Assembly: GCA_038241115.1 (NCBI GenBank)
Contig: JBBRGA010000094.1
Span: forward strand, 1 to 13,067
Direction: 5' to 3'
Length of the DNA stretch: 13,067 nucleotides
DNA from: JANYJJ01 sp038241115
GTDB lineage: Bacteria; Pseudomonadota; Gammaproteobacteria; Burkholderiales; Burkholderiaceae_C
This document shows, in pieces, positions 6,320 to 12,929 of the stretch (the stretch's first letter is position 1; every line of letters begins with the position of its first letter). The notes under the pieces are model-generated. The model searched no databases, was not told where the DNA came from, and worked only from the letters and a program-made list of their open reading frames with translations. Both the position numbers and the translations under genes were made by a program.

Positions 6320-8380
6320 TCAAGTCGCTGAAGAACGCGCTGACGATGCCGCCAGGGCGGTGGCTGCGCGCACCACTTGCGACAGTTCGGTCGCACCCGC
6401 GTAGGGCAGTGGCACGTAGACAGCGCCCATGGCGGCGGCCAGTTCTTTGGCGGCTGCGTGGGGCTTGGCGGAGGTGTCCAGCAGCAGCGTGGTGACGCCA
6501 GCCAGGCGGACTTGACGGGCGGCCAGCATCGCATCGGTCATGGCCTTCGGTCTGCCCGGGCTGCCGTCGCGCGCGATGTTGCCGCGGCCGTCTGTCAGGA
6601 ACACGACGATGGGCGTTTCTCCGCGCCGCTGTATGGACCGCGCCAGTTCCACTGCCGTATCGATGCCCGTGGCCAGCGGCGTGCCGCCGCCGCCCGGCAA
6701 GCCCGCCAGGCTGCGTTTGGCGCGCACCAACGAGCGTGTGGGCGGGAGCAACACTTCTGCCACTTTGCCGCGGAATGCCAACACCGCGACGCTGTCGCGG
6801 CGCACGTAGCAATCGGCCAACAGCATTTCGACCGCGCCCTTGGCCTCGGCCAGCCGCGCCAAGGCGGCCGAGCCCGATGCGTCGACCACAAACACCGTGG
6901 TCGTTTCGGTGTTTTGCTGGTAGCGCGTGACATGAAAGTCTTCGCGACGCACTTGGATGCGCGCGGTGGGCACGGCGTCCAAGTCGGGTGGCGGTGCCGA
7001 ATCTGCGGGCGTCTTCGGCTGGGTTTTGTCCTGAGTTTTGTCTTGAGTTTGGGCATCCACTTTGGCGTGCGCTTTTGCCTCCATTTCTCGCCGCCTCACC
7101 GCTTGCCAGGGAGCGGCCGCGCGCAAGGTTTCAATCACGTTCAAACGCGCGCCATCACGCGGCTCGCCGCGCCTCACACCGCTGGGACGGCCGCGTGTTT
7201 TGTGCTGCTGGACCTGACCAGCGCGACCGGCAGCGGCGCTGCGCGGCAAGCCGGTCTGGGCCAACTTCATGGACGCCAGCAGGCCCGGTGGAATGGCCGC
7301 GCGGGCCGCCTCCAAGATCAGTTCGTTCAAAGTCGCTGGGTCGATCGCGGGCGGTTCTTCTTCGGGCTTGTCGTCCTCTTCGTCTTCGTTGTCGCCCTCG
7401 CTGTCTTTGTCGTCTTCGTTTTCGTCCTCTTTGCGTTCTGGCGGCTCGATAGACGGCTCGTGCTCCGGTTCAGGTTCCGGCGCTTCAGCGTCATCCGAGT
7501 CAGACGGCGAGTCGTCGCCTTCGCCTTCGCTTTCGTCTTGCTGCGGCTGAGCCGGAACCTGGGTGGCGCGCGGCCCCAAAACCAAGCGCGCGGCAAGCGC
7601 CGCGTCGTCTTCGTCGACCTCTGTGCGTCCGTCCAGCGCGGCGCATGCGCGCGCAACGCGCAGCGCCAAAAGCGGCGCGCGCACCGAAGCAATGCCCAAG
7701 CTCATGGCCACTTCGCAAAGGCCTTCAACAATCACATCATTGGTGCTGACCAACGGCAACAGCGCGCGGGCGGCGGCCACGGCGCGGCGGGGGCTTTCGG
7801 TCATCGGGTCCAACGCGGCCCCGCGCTGCGGCGCCAAATTCACCCAAAACGCCAATCGTTCCTTCAACGAACTGGGTACTTGCTCGTCGTCGGCCATGCC
7901 CTCGTCCAACGCGACCACGCCCAAGCGCGCCGCGTGAAGCAGAGCCATGCCGTCGCGCTCAAGCACCACTTCACGGGTGTCGATCACTGCATTCATGCGC
8001 GCCGCCGTCGCAGAAGGCAAACGTTCGGCCATGGCCAACAACACGACGCCGTTGTCGGCCTCGGCAAGCACGCCTTTTTGCGCGACCGGGCGGCCCATTT
8101 GCAAGGTCGCGGCCAAGTCCAAACCGCCTAGCAAACGTGCGTCTTGAATGTGAAGCGGCACGCGGCGCAGCGGGGCACCTGCAGGCAATGCGTCGCGCAA
8201 AAAGCCCAACCAAAAATCGCGCGTGGGCCCCGCCAGTCCGCGCAGCGACACACCGCCGGTGCCGACCGGATCGATCGCGTGCAGCAAGGCCGCTTGAATC
8301 GCATCCGACCAGGCTTGCTCGGCTGCCCTTTCAGCGGCTTGAGACTCGCCGCTGGGGCTGTTCGCGGCCGCGTTTGCCAC
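6320..8380 (-). CDS. bchD: Magnesium chelatase subunit D (BchD)
   Basis: BchD forms a double ring with BchI and links ATP hydrolysis to Mg2+ insertion into protoporphyrin IX by BchH. The 686-residue protein has three parts. Residues 1-270 are an AAA+-like domain without a canonical Walker A, as usual for BchD. An acidic, proline-rich linker spans about 282-345. The C-terminal integrin-I (VWA) domain spans about 490-686. The metal site is visible as DASGS (D500, S502, S504), T567 in GGGGTPLATG and D597 in FLTDG. A short TQDK repeat near 445-457 joins the linker to the VWA domain. The start is taken as GTG at 8380, 5 nt after the bchI stop; no ATG occurs nearby and the frame further upstream (to 8710) is antisense-like sequence inside bchI. 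The N-terminus is the least certain part. Confidence 0.93.
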   Translation of the reverse strand: MANAAANSPSGESQAAERAAEQAWSDAIQAALLHAIDPVGTGGVSLRGLAGPTRDFWLGFLRDALPAGAPLRRVPLHIQDARLLGGLDLAATLQMGRPVAQKGVLAEADNGVVLLAMAERLPSATAARMNAVIDTREVVLERDGMALLHAARLGVVALDEGMADDEQVPSSLKERLAFWVNLAPQRGAALDPMTESPRRAVAAARALLPLVSTNDVIVEGLCEVAMSLGIASVRAPLLALRVARACAALDGRTEVDEDDAALAARLVLGPRATQVPAQPQQDESEGEGDDSPSDSDDAEAPEPEPEHEPSIEPPERKEDENEDDKDSEGDNEDEEDDKPEEEPPAIDPATLNELILEAARAAIPPGLLASMKLAQTGLPRSAAAGRAGQVQQHKTRGRPSGVRRGEPRDGARLNVIETLRAAAPWQAVRRREMEAKAHAKVDAQTQDKTQDKTQPKTPADSAPPPDLDAVPTARIQVRREDFHVTRYQQNTETTTVFVVDASGSAALARLAEAKGAVEMLLADCYVRRDSVAVLAFRGKVAEVLLPPTRSLVRAKRSLAGLPGGGGTPLATGIDTAVELARSIQRRGETPIVVFLTDGRGNIARDGSPGRPKAMTDAMLAARQVRLAGVTTLLLDTSAKPHAAAKELAAAMGAVYVPLPYAGATELSQVVRAATALAASSARSSAT

Positions 8381-8385
8381 CGAGC

Positions 8386-9411
8386 TCAGCTGCCGAACAG
8401 CTCTGCCACGGCACGCTCCACGCGCACCGTGGAGCCCGAATCGTCCAGCGGATTGCGGCGCAGACGGTGGCGCAGCGCGGGAGGTGCCACGCGCTTTAAA
8501 TGCGCGTCTTGCACCTCTTTGTCGCCTTCCAGCGCGGCCAGTGCGCGTGCGGCGCGGATCAAGGTCAGCTCGCCGCGCAGGCCGTCGGTGCCCAAGCTCA
8601 TGCACAGTTGCGCAGCGCGCTCCAAGGCAGCGTCGGGCACGCTCACTTTGGGCAGATGCGCGCGCCCGGCGACGATGCGGGCGCGGATGCGGGCGTCTTC
8701 TGCGGCCCACTTTTCGGTGAAAGCAGCGCTGTTGCGCTCAAACGCATCGCGGCGGCGGACCACCTCCACGCGGCCTTGCAAATCGGTGGGCGTTTTCACT
8801 TCGACGGACAAACCAAAGCGATCGAGCAATTGCGGCCGCAACTCGCCCTCTTCCGGATTGCCGCTGCCCACCAGAACAAATCGGGCCGGGTGGCGCACGC
8901 TGAGGCCTTCGCGCTCGACCACGTTTTCGCCGGAGGCCGCCACGTCGATGAGCAAATCAACCAAGTGGTCTTCGAGCAAGTTGACTTCGTCGATGTAGAG
9001 AAATCCGCGGTTGGCGCGTGCCAGCAAACCGGGCTCGAAGGCCTTCACGCCTTGTGCCAATGCGCGCTCCAAATCGAGCGCGCCCACGACACGGTCTTCA
9101 GTGGCACCCAACGGCAAATCCACCACCGGCACGCTGACCAAATGGCTCTTTGGCTTGCCTTTTAACTTCAGCTGAGCGCAAGCCTCACACGACGTGGTTT
9201 TAACGGCCGGATCGCAGCCGTAGCGACAACCCACCACCGCATGCATTTTTGGCAGCAGAGCCGCCAGAGCCCGCACCGCCGTGGACTTTCCGGTGCCACG
9301 ATCACCAAAAACCAAAACGCCTCCGATGCTGGGATCAACCGCTGCCAGCAGGATGGCGAGTTTCATTTCGTCTTGACCGACGATGGCAGAAAACGGGAAG
9401 GCAACGGACAT
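8386..9411 (-). CDS. bchI: Magnesium chelatase ATPase subunit I (BchI)
   Basis: BchI is the AAA+ ATPase that assembles in rings with BchD and drives magnesium insertion into protoporphyrin IX. The 341-residue protein begins with FPFSAIVGQDEMK, the standard family start. It has Walker A GDRGTGKST at 37-45, Walker B LYIDEVNLL at 138-146, and a sensor/arginine region GSGNPEEGELRPQLLDRFG at 182-200. Four cysteines, C62, C66, C75 and C78, lie in an insertion after Walker A. ATG at 9411 is chosen by family alignment; a TTG at 9432 would add seven residues. No strong ribosome site is visible. It is the first gene of bchIDO and diverges from lpxC across a 92-nt gap in which I saw no convincing bch promoter or TGT-N12-ACA box. 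Confidence 0.95.
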   Translation of the reverse strand: MSVAFPFSAIVGQDEMKLAILLAAVDPSIGGVLVFGDRGTGKSTAVRALAALLPKMHAVVGCRYGCDPAVKTTSCEACAQLKLKGKPKSHLVSVPVVDLPLGATEDRVVGALDLERALAQGVKAFEPGLLARANRGFLYIDEVNLLEDHLVDLLIDVAASGENVVEREGLSVRHPARFVLVGSGNPEEGELRPQLLDRFGLSVEVKTPTDLQGRVEVVRRRDAFERNSAAFTEKWAAEDARIRARIVAGRAHLPKVSVPDAALERAAQLCMSLGTDGLRGELTLIRAARALAALEGDKEVQDAHLKRVAPPALRHRLRRNPLDDSGSTVRVERAVAELFGS

Positions 9412-9492
9412 GTGGGATGGGTGTTGGTGCAACTGCCAACGTGGCTACGAAAGGGAGGCGGCAGGGTAGCAGATCGATTCAATGGGCGCTTC

Positions 9493-9498
9493 TAGAAT
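9493..9498 (+). promoter_or_regulatory. Candidate -10 element directly upstream of lpxC
   Basis: TAGAAT matches TATAAT at five of six positions and ends 5 nt before the lpxC ATG, so transcription would begin at or next to the start codon. No good -35 was found 16-18 bp upstream, and no ribosome site at normal spacing. Weak, short-motif evidence. Confidence 0.3.
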
Positions 9499-9503
9499 GA
9501 GGC

Positions 9504-10451
9504 ATGCTGGCCCAACGCACCCTCCTCTCATCGACCCGAGCCGTCGGCGTCGGGGTGCACAGCGGACAACGCGTTGAACTCACTTTGCGGCCCGCGCCAC
9601 CGAATACGGGGATCGTCTTCAGACGCGTTGACTTGCCCATGCCGGTGAACATTCAAGTCAACGCCCATGCGGTTTGCGACACCCGTCTGGCCACCACCTT
9701 GTCGGCCGGCGGCGACCCAGGCGCGCCCAAGGTCAACACGGTCGAACACTTGCTTTCAGCGTGCTCGGGTTTGGGCATCGACAACTTGTTTGTAGACATC
9801 ACCGCGGAAGAAGTGCCCATCCTCGACGGCTCGGCCGCGTCGTTTGTTTTTTTGCTGCAAAGCGCGGGCATTGCCAAGCAAGACCAGCCCAAGCGCTTCA
9901 TGCGAATCTTGAAGCCGGTCGAAGTGCGCGAAGGCGACGGTGACAGCGCGGGCAGCGCTTCGAAGTGGGCCAGGCTCGAGCCGTTTGAAGGCTACAAATT
10001 GGCCTTTGAGATTGAGTTTGACCACCCCGCGGTCAATCAAACCGGCCAGCGTTTCGAGTTCAACATGGGCTTGGGCCAATACAAACGCGACATCGCCCGG
10101 GCCCGCACTTTCGGCTTCACCAAAGACGTTGAAATGATGCGCAACCGCGGCTTGGGTTTGGGCGGCAGCATGGACAACGTGATCGTGCTGGACGACACCA
10201 AGGTGCTCAACGGCGGAGGCTTGCGCTACGGCGACGAATTTGTGAAGCACAAAATTCTGGACGCCATTGGCGACATGTGGGTGCTCGGGCACCCGCTCCT
10301 TGCGGCCTACAGCGCATTCAAATCGGGACACGCCTTGAACAACAAATTGCTCCGCGCGGTTCTGGCCGACAAACAGAATTACGAGATCGTCAGCTTCGAC
10401 GACGTTGCCTTGGCGCCGACCGGCATGGCCGATTTGGCGCCAGCATGGTGA
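9504..10451 (+). CDS. lpxC: UDP-3-O-acyl-N-acetylglucosamine deacetylase (LpxC)
   Basis: LpxC is the zinc-dependent deacetylase that commits UDP-acyl-GlcNAc to lipid A synthesis; it acts in the cytoplasm and is essential in most Gram-negative bacteria. The 315-residue protein starts with the family-typical MLAQRTL and runs through GVGVHSGQRVELTLRPAPP (14-32). It shows VEHLLSA with E81 and H82, KHKILDAIGD with H249 and D253, and SGHALNN with H276. Together these give the zinc ligands and catalytic residues of the family. It is complete and of normal length. In many proteobacteria lpxC closes the dcw division cluster after ftsZ; here the upstream neighbour is instead the divergent bchI. A -10-like TAGAAT ends 5 nt before the ATG, so the transcript may be leaderless or nearly so. 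Confidence 0.96.
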   Translation: MLAQRTLLSSTRAVGVGVHSGQRVELTLRPAPPNTGIVFRRVDLPMPVNIQVNAHAVCDTRLATTLSAGGDPGAPKVNTVEHLLSACSGLGIDNLFVDITAEEVPILDGSAASFVFLLQSAGIAKQDQPKRFMRILKPVEVREGDGDSAGSASKWARLEPFEGYKLAFEIEFDHPAVNQTGQRFEFNMGLGQYKRDIARARTFGFTKDVEMMRNRGLGLGGSMDNVIVLDDTKVLNGGGLRYGDEFVKHKILDAIGDMWVLGHPLLAAYSAFKSGHALNNKLLRAVLADKQNYEIVSFDDVALAPTGMADLAPAW

Positions 10452-10527
10452 GCCGCTCCTTTGCCAGCTCGGTGGGCAGCGCAGTTGCCTTCGAGTTGGG
10501 CCGTTCTTTAGACATCAAAATGCCGCC

Positions 10528-10713
10528 ATGCTGATTTTTCGATGGATCGTTTTGCTCTTGGGTGTGGCCGGACTGCTGTGTTTTGCGATGTACATCGGCA
10601 CACGCAACGATCGTTGGCGTGAGCTGGGCATTCGCATCATCAAATGGACGGTGATTGCGGGGTTGGGCTTTTTTGCCGTGCTGCTGTTGGAACGCATGGC
10701 AATGATTTTGTAA
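10528..10713 (+). CDS. Small membrane protein of unknown function (first of a tandem pair)
   Basis: This 61-residue open frame starts with ATG 76 nt after the lpxC stop. The sequence predicts two membrane helices, about residues 6-23 and 41-54, separated by a basic, arginine-rich loop (TRNDRWRELGIRIIKW, 25-40). I do not recognise a named family. Its opening MLIFRWI is identical to that of the next small gene, and the first 24 bases of the two genes differ at only four positions, so they are probably diverged tandem duplicates. Position and strand suggest it is read with lpxC. No clear ribosome site precedes the ATG. It is probably real because the hydrophobic pattern is coherent and the paralogue is present, but no function can be inferred. 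Confidence 0.72.
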   Translation: MLIFRWIVLLLGVAGLLCFAMYIGTRNDRWRELGIRIIKWTVIAGLGFFAVLLLERMAMIL

Positions 10714-10793
10714 GCGCTGGTGGCAGACGCTTTGCTCATTCACGCGAGTGCCGCACACGGTGGCGCTTTTGAAACTTTTCTCGGCGGATCAAC

Positions 10794-11000
10794 ATGTTGA
10801 TTTTTCGTTGGATCATTGGCGTGACAGCCGCCTTGCTGGCCGTCGGCTCCGTGGCCTCTTTTGTGATTTATATGGCCGCGGGCATCGATTTATGGCTGGA
10901 GCGTGCCCGCCAATTCAGACGCTGGCTGTCCACTGCCGCTCTGCTGTGGTTCAACGTTGAAATTTGGCGCAGCGTGGCGCTGGTGATCATCAACTGGTGA
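10794..11000 (+). CDS. Small membrane protein of unknown function (second of a tandem pair)
   Basis: This 68-residue open frame lies 80 nt after the first small gene. It begins with the same MLIFRWI and has one clear membrane helix, about residues 6-29. A basic amphipathic stretch (LERARQFRRW, 35-44) follows, then a weaker hydrophobic C-terminus ending VALVIINW. It resembles its neighbour in size, start and layout but has diverged after about residue 8. Its stop codon lies inside a 14-bp tandem repeat. It converges on mpl, whose stop is 44 nt away. No domain is recognised. A plausible guess is an inner-membrane accessory protein of the lpxC locus, and nothing in the sequence proves this. Confidence 0.7.
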   Translation: MLIFRWIIGVTAALLAVGSVASFVIYMAAGIDLWLERARQFRRWLSTAALLWFNVEIWRSVALVIINW

Positions 11001-11011
11001 TCATCAACTGG
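10981..11011. repeat. 14-bp tandem repeat, two full copies plus 3 bp, across the stop of the second small gene
   Basis: TGGTGATCATCAAC occurs at 10981-10994 and 10995-11008, followed by TGG. The first copy supplies the codons VIIN and the second begins with the final TGG (W) and the TGA stop. Each copy contains the palindrome TGATCA. It looks like a simple slippage duplication that is harmless to the reading frame. Confidence 0.9.
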
Positions 11012-11018
11012 CGATAGC

Positions 11019-11033
11019 GGCAGCCACGCTGCC
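11019..11033. terminator. Small hairpin between convergent genes, possible weak terminator
   Basis: GGCAGC-CAC-GCTGCC can form a perfect 6-bp GC-rich stem with a 3-base loop. It sits in the 44-bp gap between the convergent second small gene and mpl. No T-run follows on either strand, so it is not a canonical intrinsic terminator. Confidence 0.3.
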
Positions 11034-11044
11034 CAGCGCCAAAC

Positions 11045-12418
11045 TCAACCCAGCTTGACCGCCAATGCGGACAGCAGCTTGCCGTGAATGCCTCCAAAGC
11101 CGCCGTTGCTCATGCAGACAATCTGGTCGCCCGGCTTGGCCGCGGCAACGACCTGCTTGACCAACGCATCGAGGTTGTCGCTGACCAGTGCCTGCGCGCC
11201 CATCGGTGCCAGTGCTTGCTCGGCGTCCCAGCCCAAGTCGGTGCTGTGGCAAAAAGCCAAGTCGGCTTCTTCCAGCGACCATGGCAACAGCGCTTTCATA
11301 GCGCCCAGCTTCATGGTGGCCGAGCGCGGTTCAAACACCGCCAAGATGCGTCCGCTCTGCGTGGCGTTCAGTTTGCGGCGCAATCCGTTCAGCGTGGTGC
11401 GCATGGCGGTGGGGTGGTGGGCAAAGTCGTCGTAGACCTTGACGCTGCCCGCCTCACCGCGCAACTCCAGTCGCCGACGTACGTTTTGGAACTTGTTCAG
11501 CGAATTGGCCGCAGCATCAGGCAACACCCCTGCGTGTTCAGCGGCTGCAATCGCTGCCAGCGCATTCAGTTGATTGTGTTCGCCCAGCAAGCCCCAATCG
11601 ACTCTGGCGATCTTCATGCTGCCTCGCAGCACATCAAAGGCATGCGGTTCGCCCCGGGCACGCCACTCACCGGGGGTTTCTTTGCGCGCGCCGAAGCGCA
11701 CCACTTCGCTCCAACAGCCCTTGGCCAGTACACGCTGCAAAGCTGCTTCGCGGGCGTTCACCACCAGGCGCCCGTTGCTGGGCACGGTTCGCACTAGGTG
11801 GTGGAACTGGCGCTCGATGGCGGCCAGGTCGTCAAAAATATCGGCGTGGTCAAACTCCAAATTGTTCAACACCGCGGTGCGCGGGCGGTAGTGAACAAAC
11901 TTGCTGCGCTTGTCAAAGAACGCGGTGTCGTACTCGTCGGCTTCGATCACAAAGGGCGAACCCGCTTTGCCCAAGCGCGCTGACACGGTGAAGTTCATTG
12001 GCACGCCGCCTATCAAAAAACCGGGCGCTGAACCCGCGTCTTCCAAGATCCAGGCCAGCATGGCAGTGGTGGTGGTCTTTCCGTGCGTGCCGGCCACAGC
12101 CAACACATGTCGCCCTTGCAGCACGTGTTCGGCCAACCACTGCGGACCGCTGGTGTAAAGCAAGCCTGCGTCCAACACCGCCTCCATGAGTGGGTTACCG
12201 CGGCTGACCACATTGCCAATCACAAACAGGTCTGGTTCGAGCGCCAGTTGATCGGCGGCAAAGCCTTCGATCAGCTCAATGTCGAGTGAGCGCAACTGGT
12301 CGCTCATGGGCGGGTAGACATTGGCGTCGCAGCCCGTGACTCTGTGCCCCGCTTCGCGTGCGAGCGCCGCCAAGCCGCCCATGAACGTACCGCAGATGCC
12401 AAGGATGTGAATGTGCAT
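11045..12418 (-). CDS. mpl: UDP-N-acetylmuramate:L-Ala-gamma-D-Glu-meso-Dap ligase (Mpl)
   Basis: Mpl is a Mur-ligase-family enzyme that attaches recycled murein tripeptide to UDP-MurNAc in the cytoplasm, returning it to peptidoglycan synthesis. The 457-residue protein opens with MHIHILGICGTFMGGLA, almost the textbook Mpl start, then SDQLRSLDIELIEG. The ATP site GTHGKTTTT is at 110-118. IEADEYDTAFFDKRSKF and LNNLEFDHADIFDD follow in the central domain, and VYDDFAHHPTA in the later part. These distinguish it from MurC. ATG at 12418 is chosen because the family starts with this residue and a weak GGA lies upstream. An in-frame ATG at 12448 would add ten residues and has no ribosome site. It is complete, and is convergent with the lpxC-small-gene group. 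Confidence 0.95.
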   Translation of the reverse strand: MHIHILGICGTFMGGLAALAREAGHRVTGCDANVYPPMSDQLRSLDIELIEGFAADQLALEPDLFVIGNVVSRGNPLMEAVLDAGLLYTSGPQWLAEHVLQGRHVLAVAGTHGKTTTTAMLAWILEDAGSAPGFLIGGVPMNFTVSARLGKAGSPFVIEADEYDTAFFDKRSKFVHYRPRTAVLNNLEFDHADIFDDLAAIERQFHHLVRTVPSNGRLVVNAREAALQRVLAKGCWSEVVRFGARKETPGEWRARGEPHAFDVLRGSMKIARVDWGLLGEHNQLNALAAIAAAEHAGVLPDAAANSLNKFQNVRRRLELRGEAGSVKVYDDFAHHPTAMRTTLNGLRRKLNATQSGRILAVFEPRSATMKLGAMKALLPWSLEEADLAFCHSTDLGWDAEQALAPMGAQALVSDNLDALVKQVVAAAKPGDQIVCMSNGGFGGIHGKLLSALAVKLG

Positions 12419-12519
12419 GTGAGTCCGTGTGGATGTCGTTGCGCTCATGTTGCCGCAACCGTAACCGCGGCAGCAACAAACGGGCCCCTCTCGGCTCAGC
12501 TCAAATCAAGTCAAATGAA

Positions 12520-12927
12520 TTAACTCAACGCAGTAAAAGCTTTTTTGGCGGCGTGCACCGTGGCTTCGATATCAGCGGCGCTGTGCGCGGCGCTGACAAA
12601 CCCGGCTTCGTACAAAGCCGGCGCCAAATAAACGCCACCGTCGAGCATGCCGTGGAAAAAGCGGTTGAATCGTTCTTTGTCAGTGGCCATGACCGTGGCC
12701 TGGTTCTGCGGCAAGGCATCGGCGAAAAAGAAGCCGAACATACCGCCCTGGCTGTCACCGACCAAAGGCACGCCTGCGTCTTTGGCGGCCAAGGTCAGGC
12801 CGCTGACAAGCGACTTGGTGCGTTCGCCCAGCGCGTCGAAGAAGCCGGGCTTTTGGATCTCGCGCAGCGTCGCCAAGCCGCAGGCCGTGGCAACCGGGTT
12901 GCCCGACAAAGTGCCTGCCTGGTACAC
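12520..12927 (-). CDS. hemL: Glutamate-1-semialdehyde 2,1-aminomutase (HemL), C-terminal fragment only
   Basis: HemL converts glutamate-1-semialdehyde to 5-aminolevulinate, the first dedicated tetrapyrrole precursor in the C5 pathway, so it feeds both heme and bacteriochlorophyll. Only the last 136 or so residues are present. They begin VYQAGTLSGNPVA and include QGGMFGFFF, ERFNRFFHGMLDGGVYLAP and YEAGFVSAAHS, all strongly typical of HemL. Family members are about 430 residues with the PLP lysine near 265, so roughly 295 N-terminal residues, including that lysine, are missing. Upstream of the GTG at 12927 the frame reads VVCHS and then meets a stop at 12940-12942. Family members have GP just before VYQAG, so the match ends at 12927. 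The GTG is not a real start. The break coincides with foreign-looking phosphatase sequence. Confidence 0.92.
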   Translation of the reverse strand: MYQAGTLSGNPVATACGLATLREIQKPGFFDALGERTKSLVSGLTLAAKDAGVPLVGDSQGGMFGFFFADALPQNQATVMATDKERFNRFFHGMLDGGVYLAPALYEAGFVSAAHSAADIEATVHAAKKAFTALS

Positions 12928-12929
12928 AA

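Noticed and set aside
6318..6812. N-terminal extension of the bchO frame to 6812
   Set aside because: It overlaps the BchD VWA domain; BchO homology starts at about VNW (6317).
7345..7540. Acidic, proline-rich low-complexity stretch in BchD
   Set aside because: It looked unusual, but an acidic linker between the AAA+ and VWA domains is a normal family feature.
6377..8131. 584-codon open frame on the plus strand
   Set aside because: It is antisense to bchD, whose domains and metal-site motifs are clear. Composition is arginine/histidine/phenylalanine-rich, as expected for the reverse of a GC-rich gene.
8381..8710. N-terminal extension of the bchD frame to 8710
   Set aside because: It runs inside bchI in another frame and is a low-complexity arginine/alanine-rich sequence with no resemblance to BchD.
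9423..9440. Short inverted repeat GTTGG/CCAAC in the bchI leader
   Set aside because: A five-base stem with an eight-base loop is expected by chance; it is not a PpsR box or a recognisable regulator site.
12419..12448. Upstream ATG for mpl
   Set aside because: It adds ten unconserved residues before the canonical MHIHILGICGTFMGG start and has no ribosome site; still possible.
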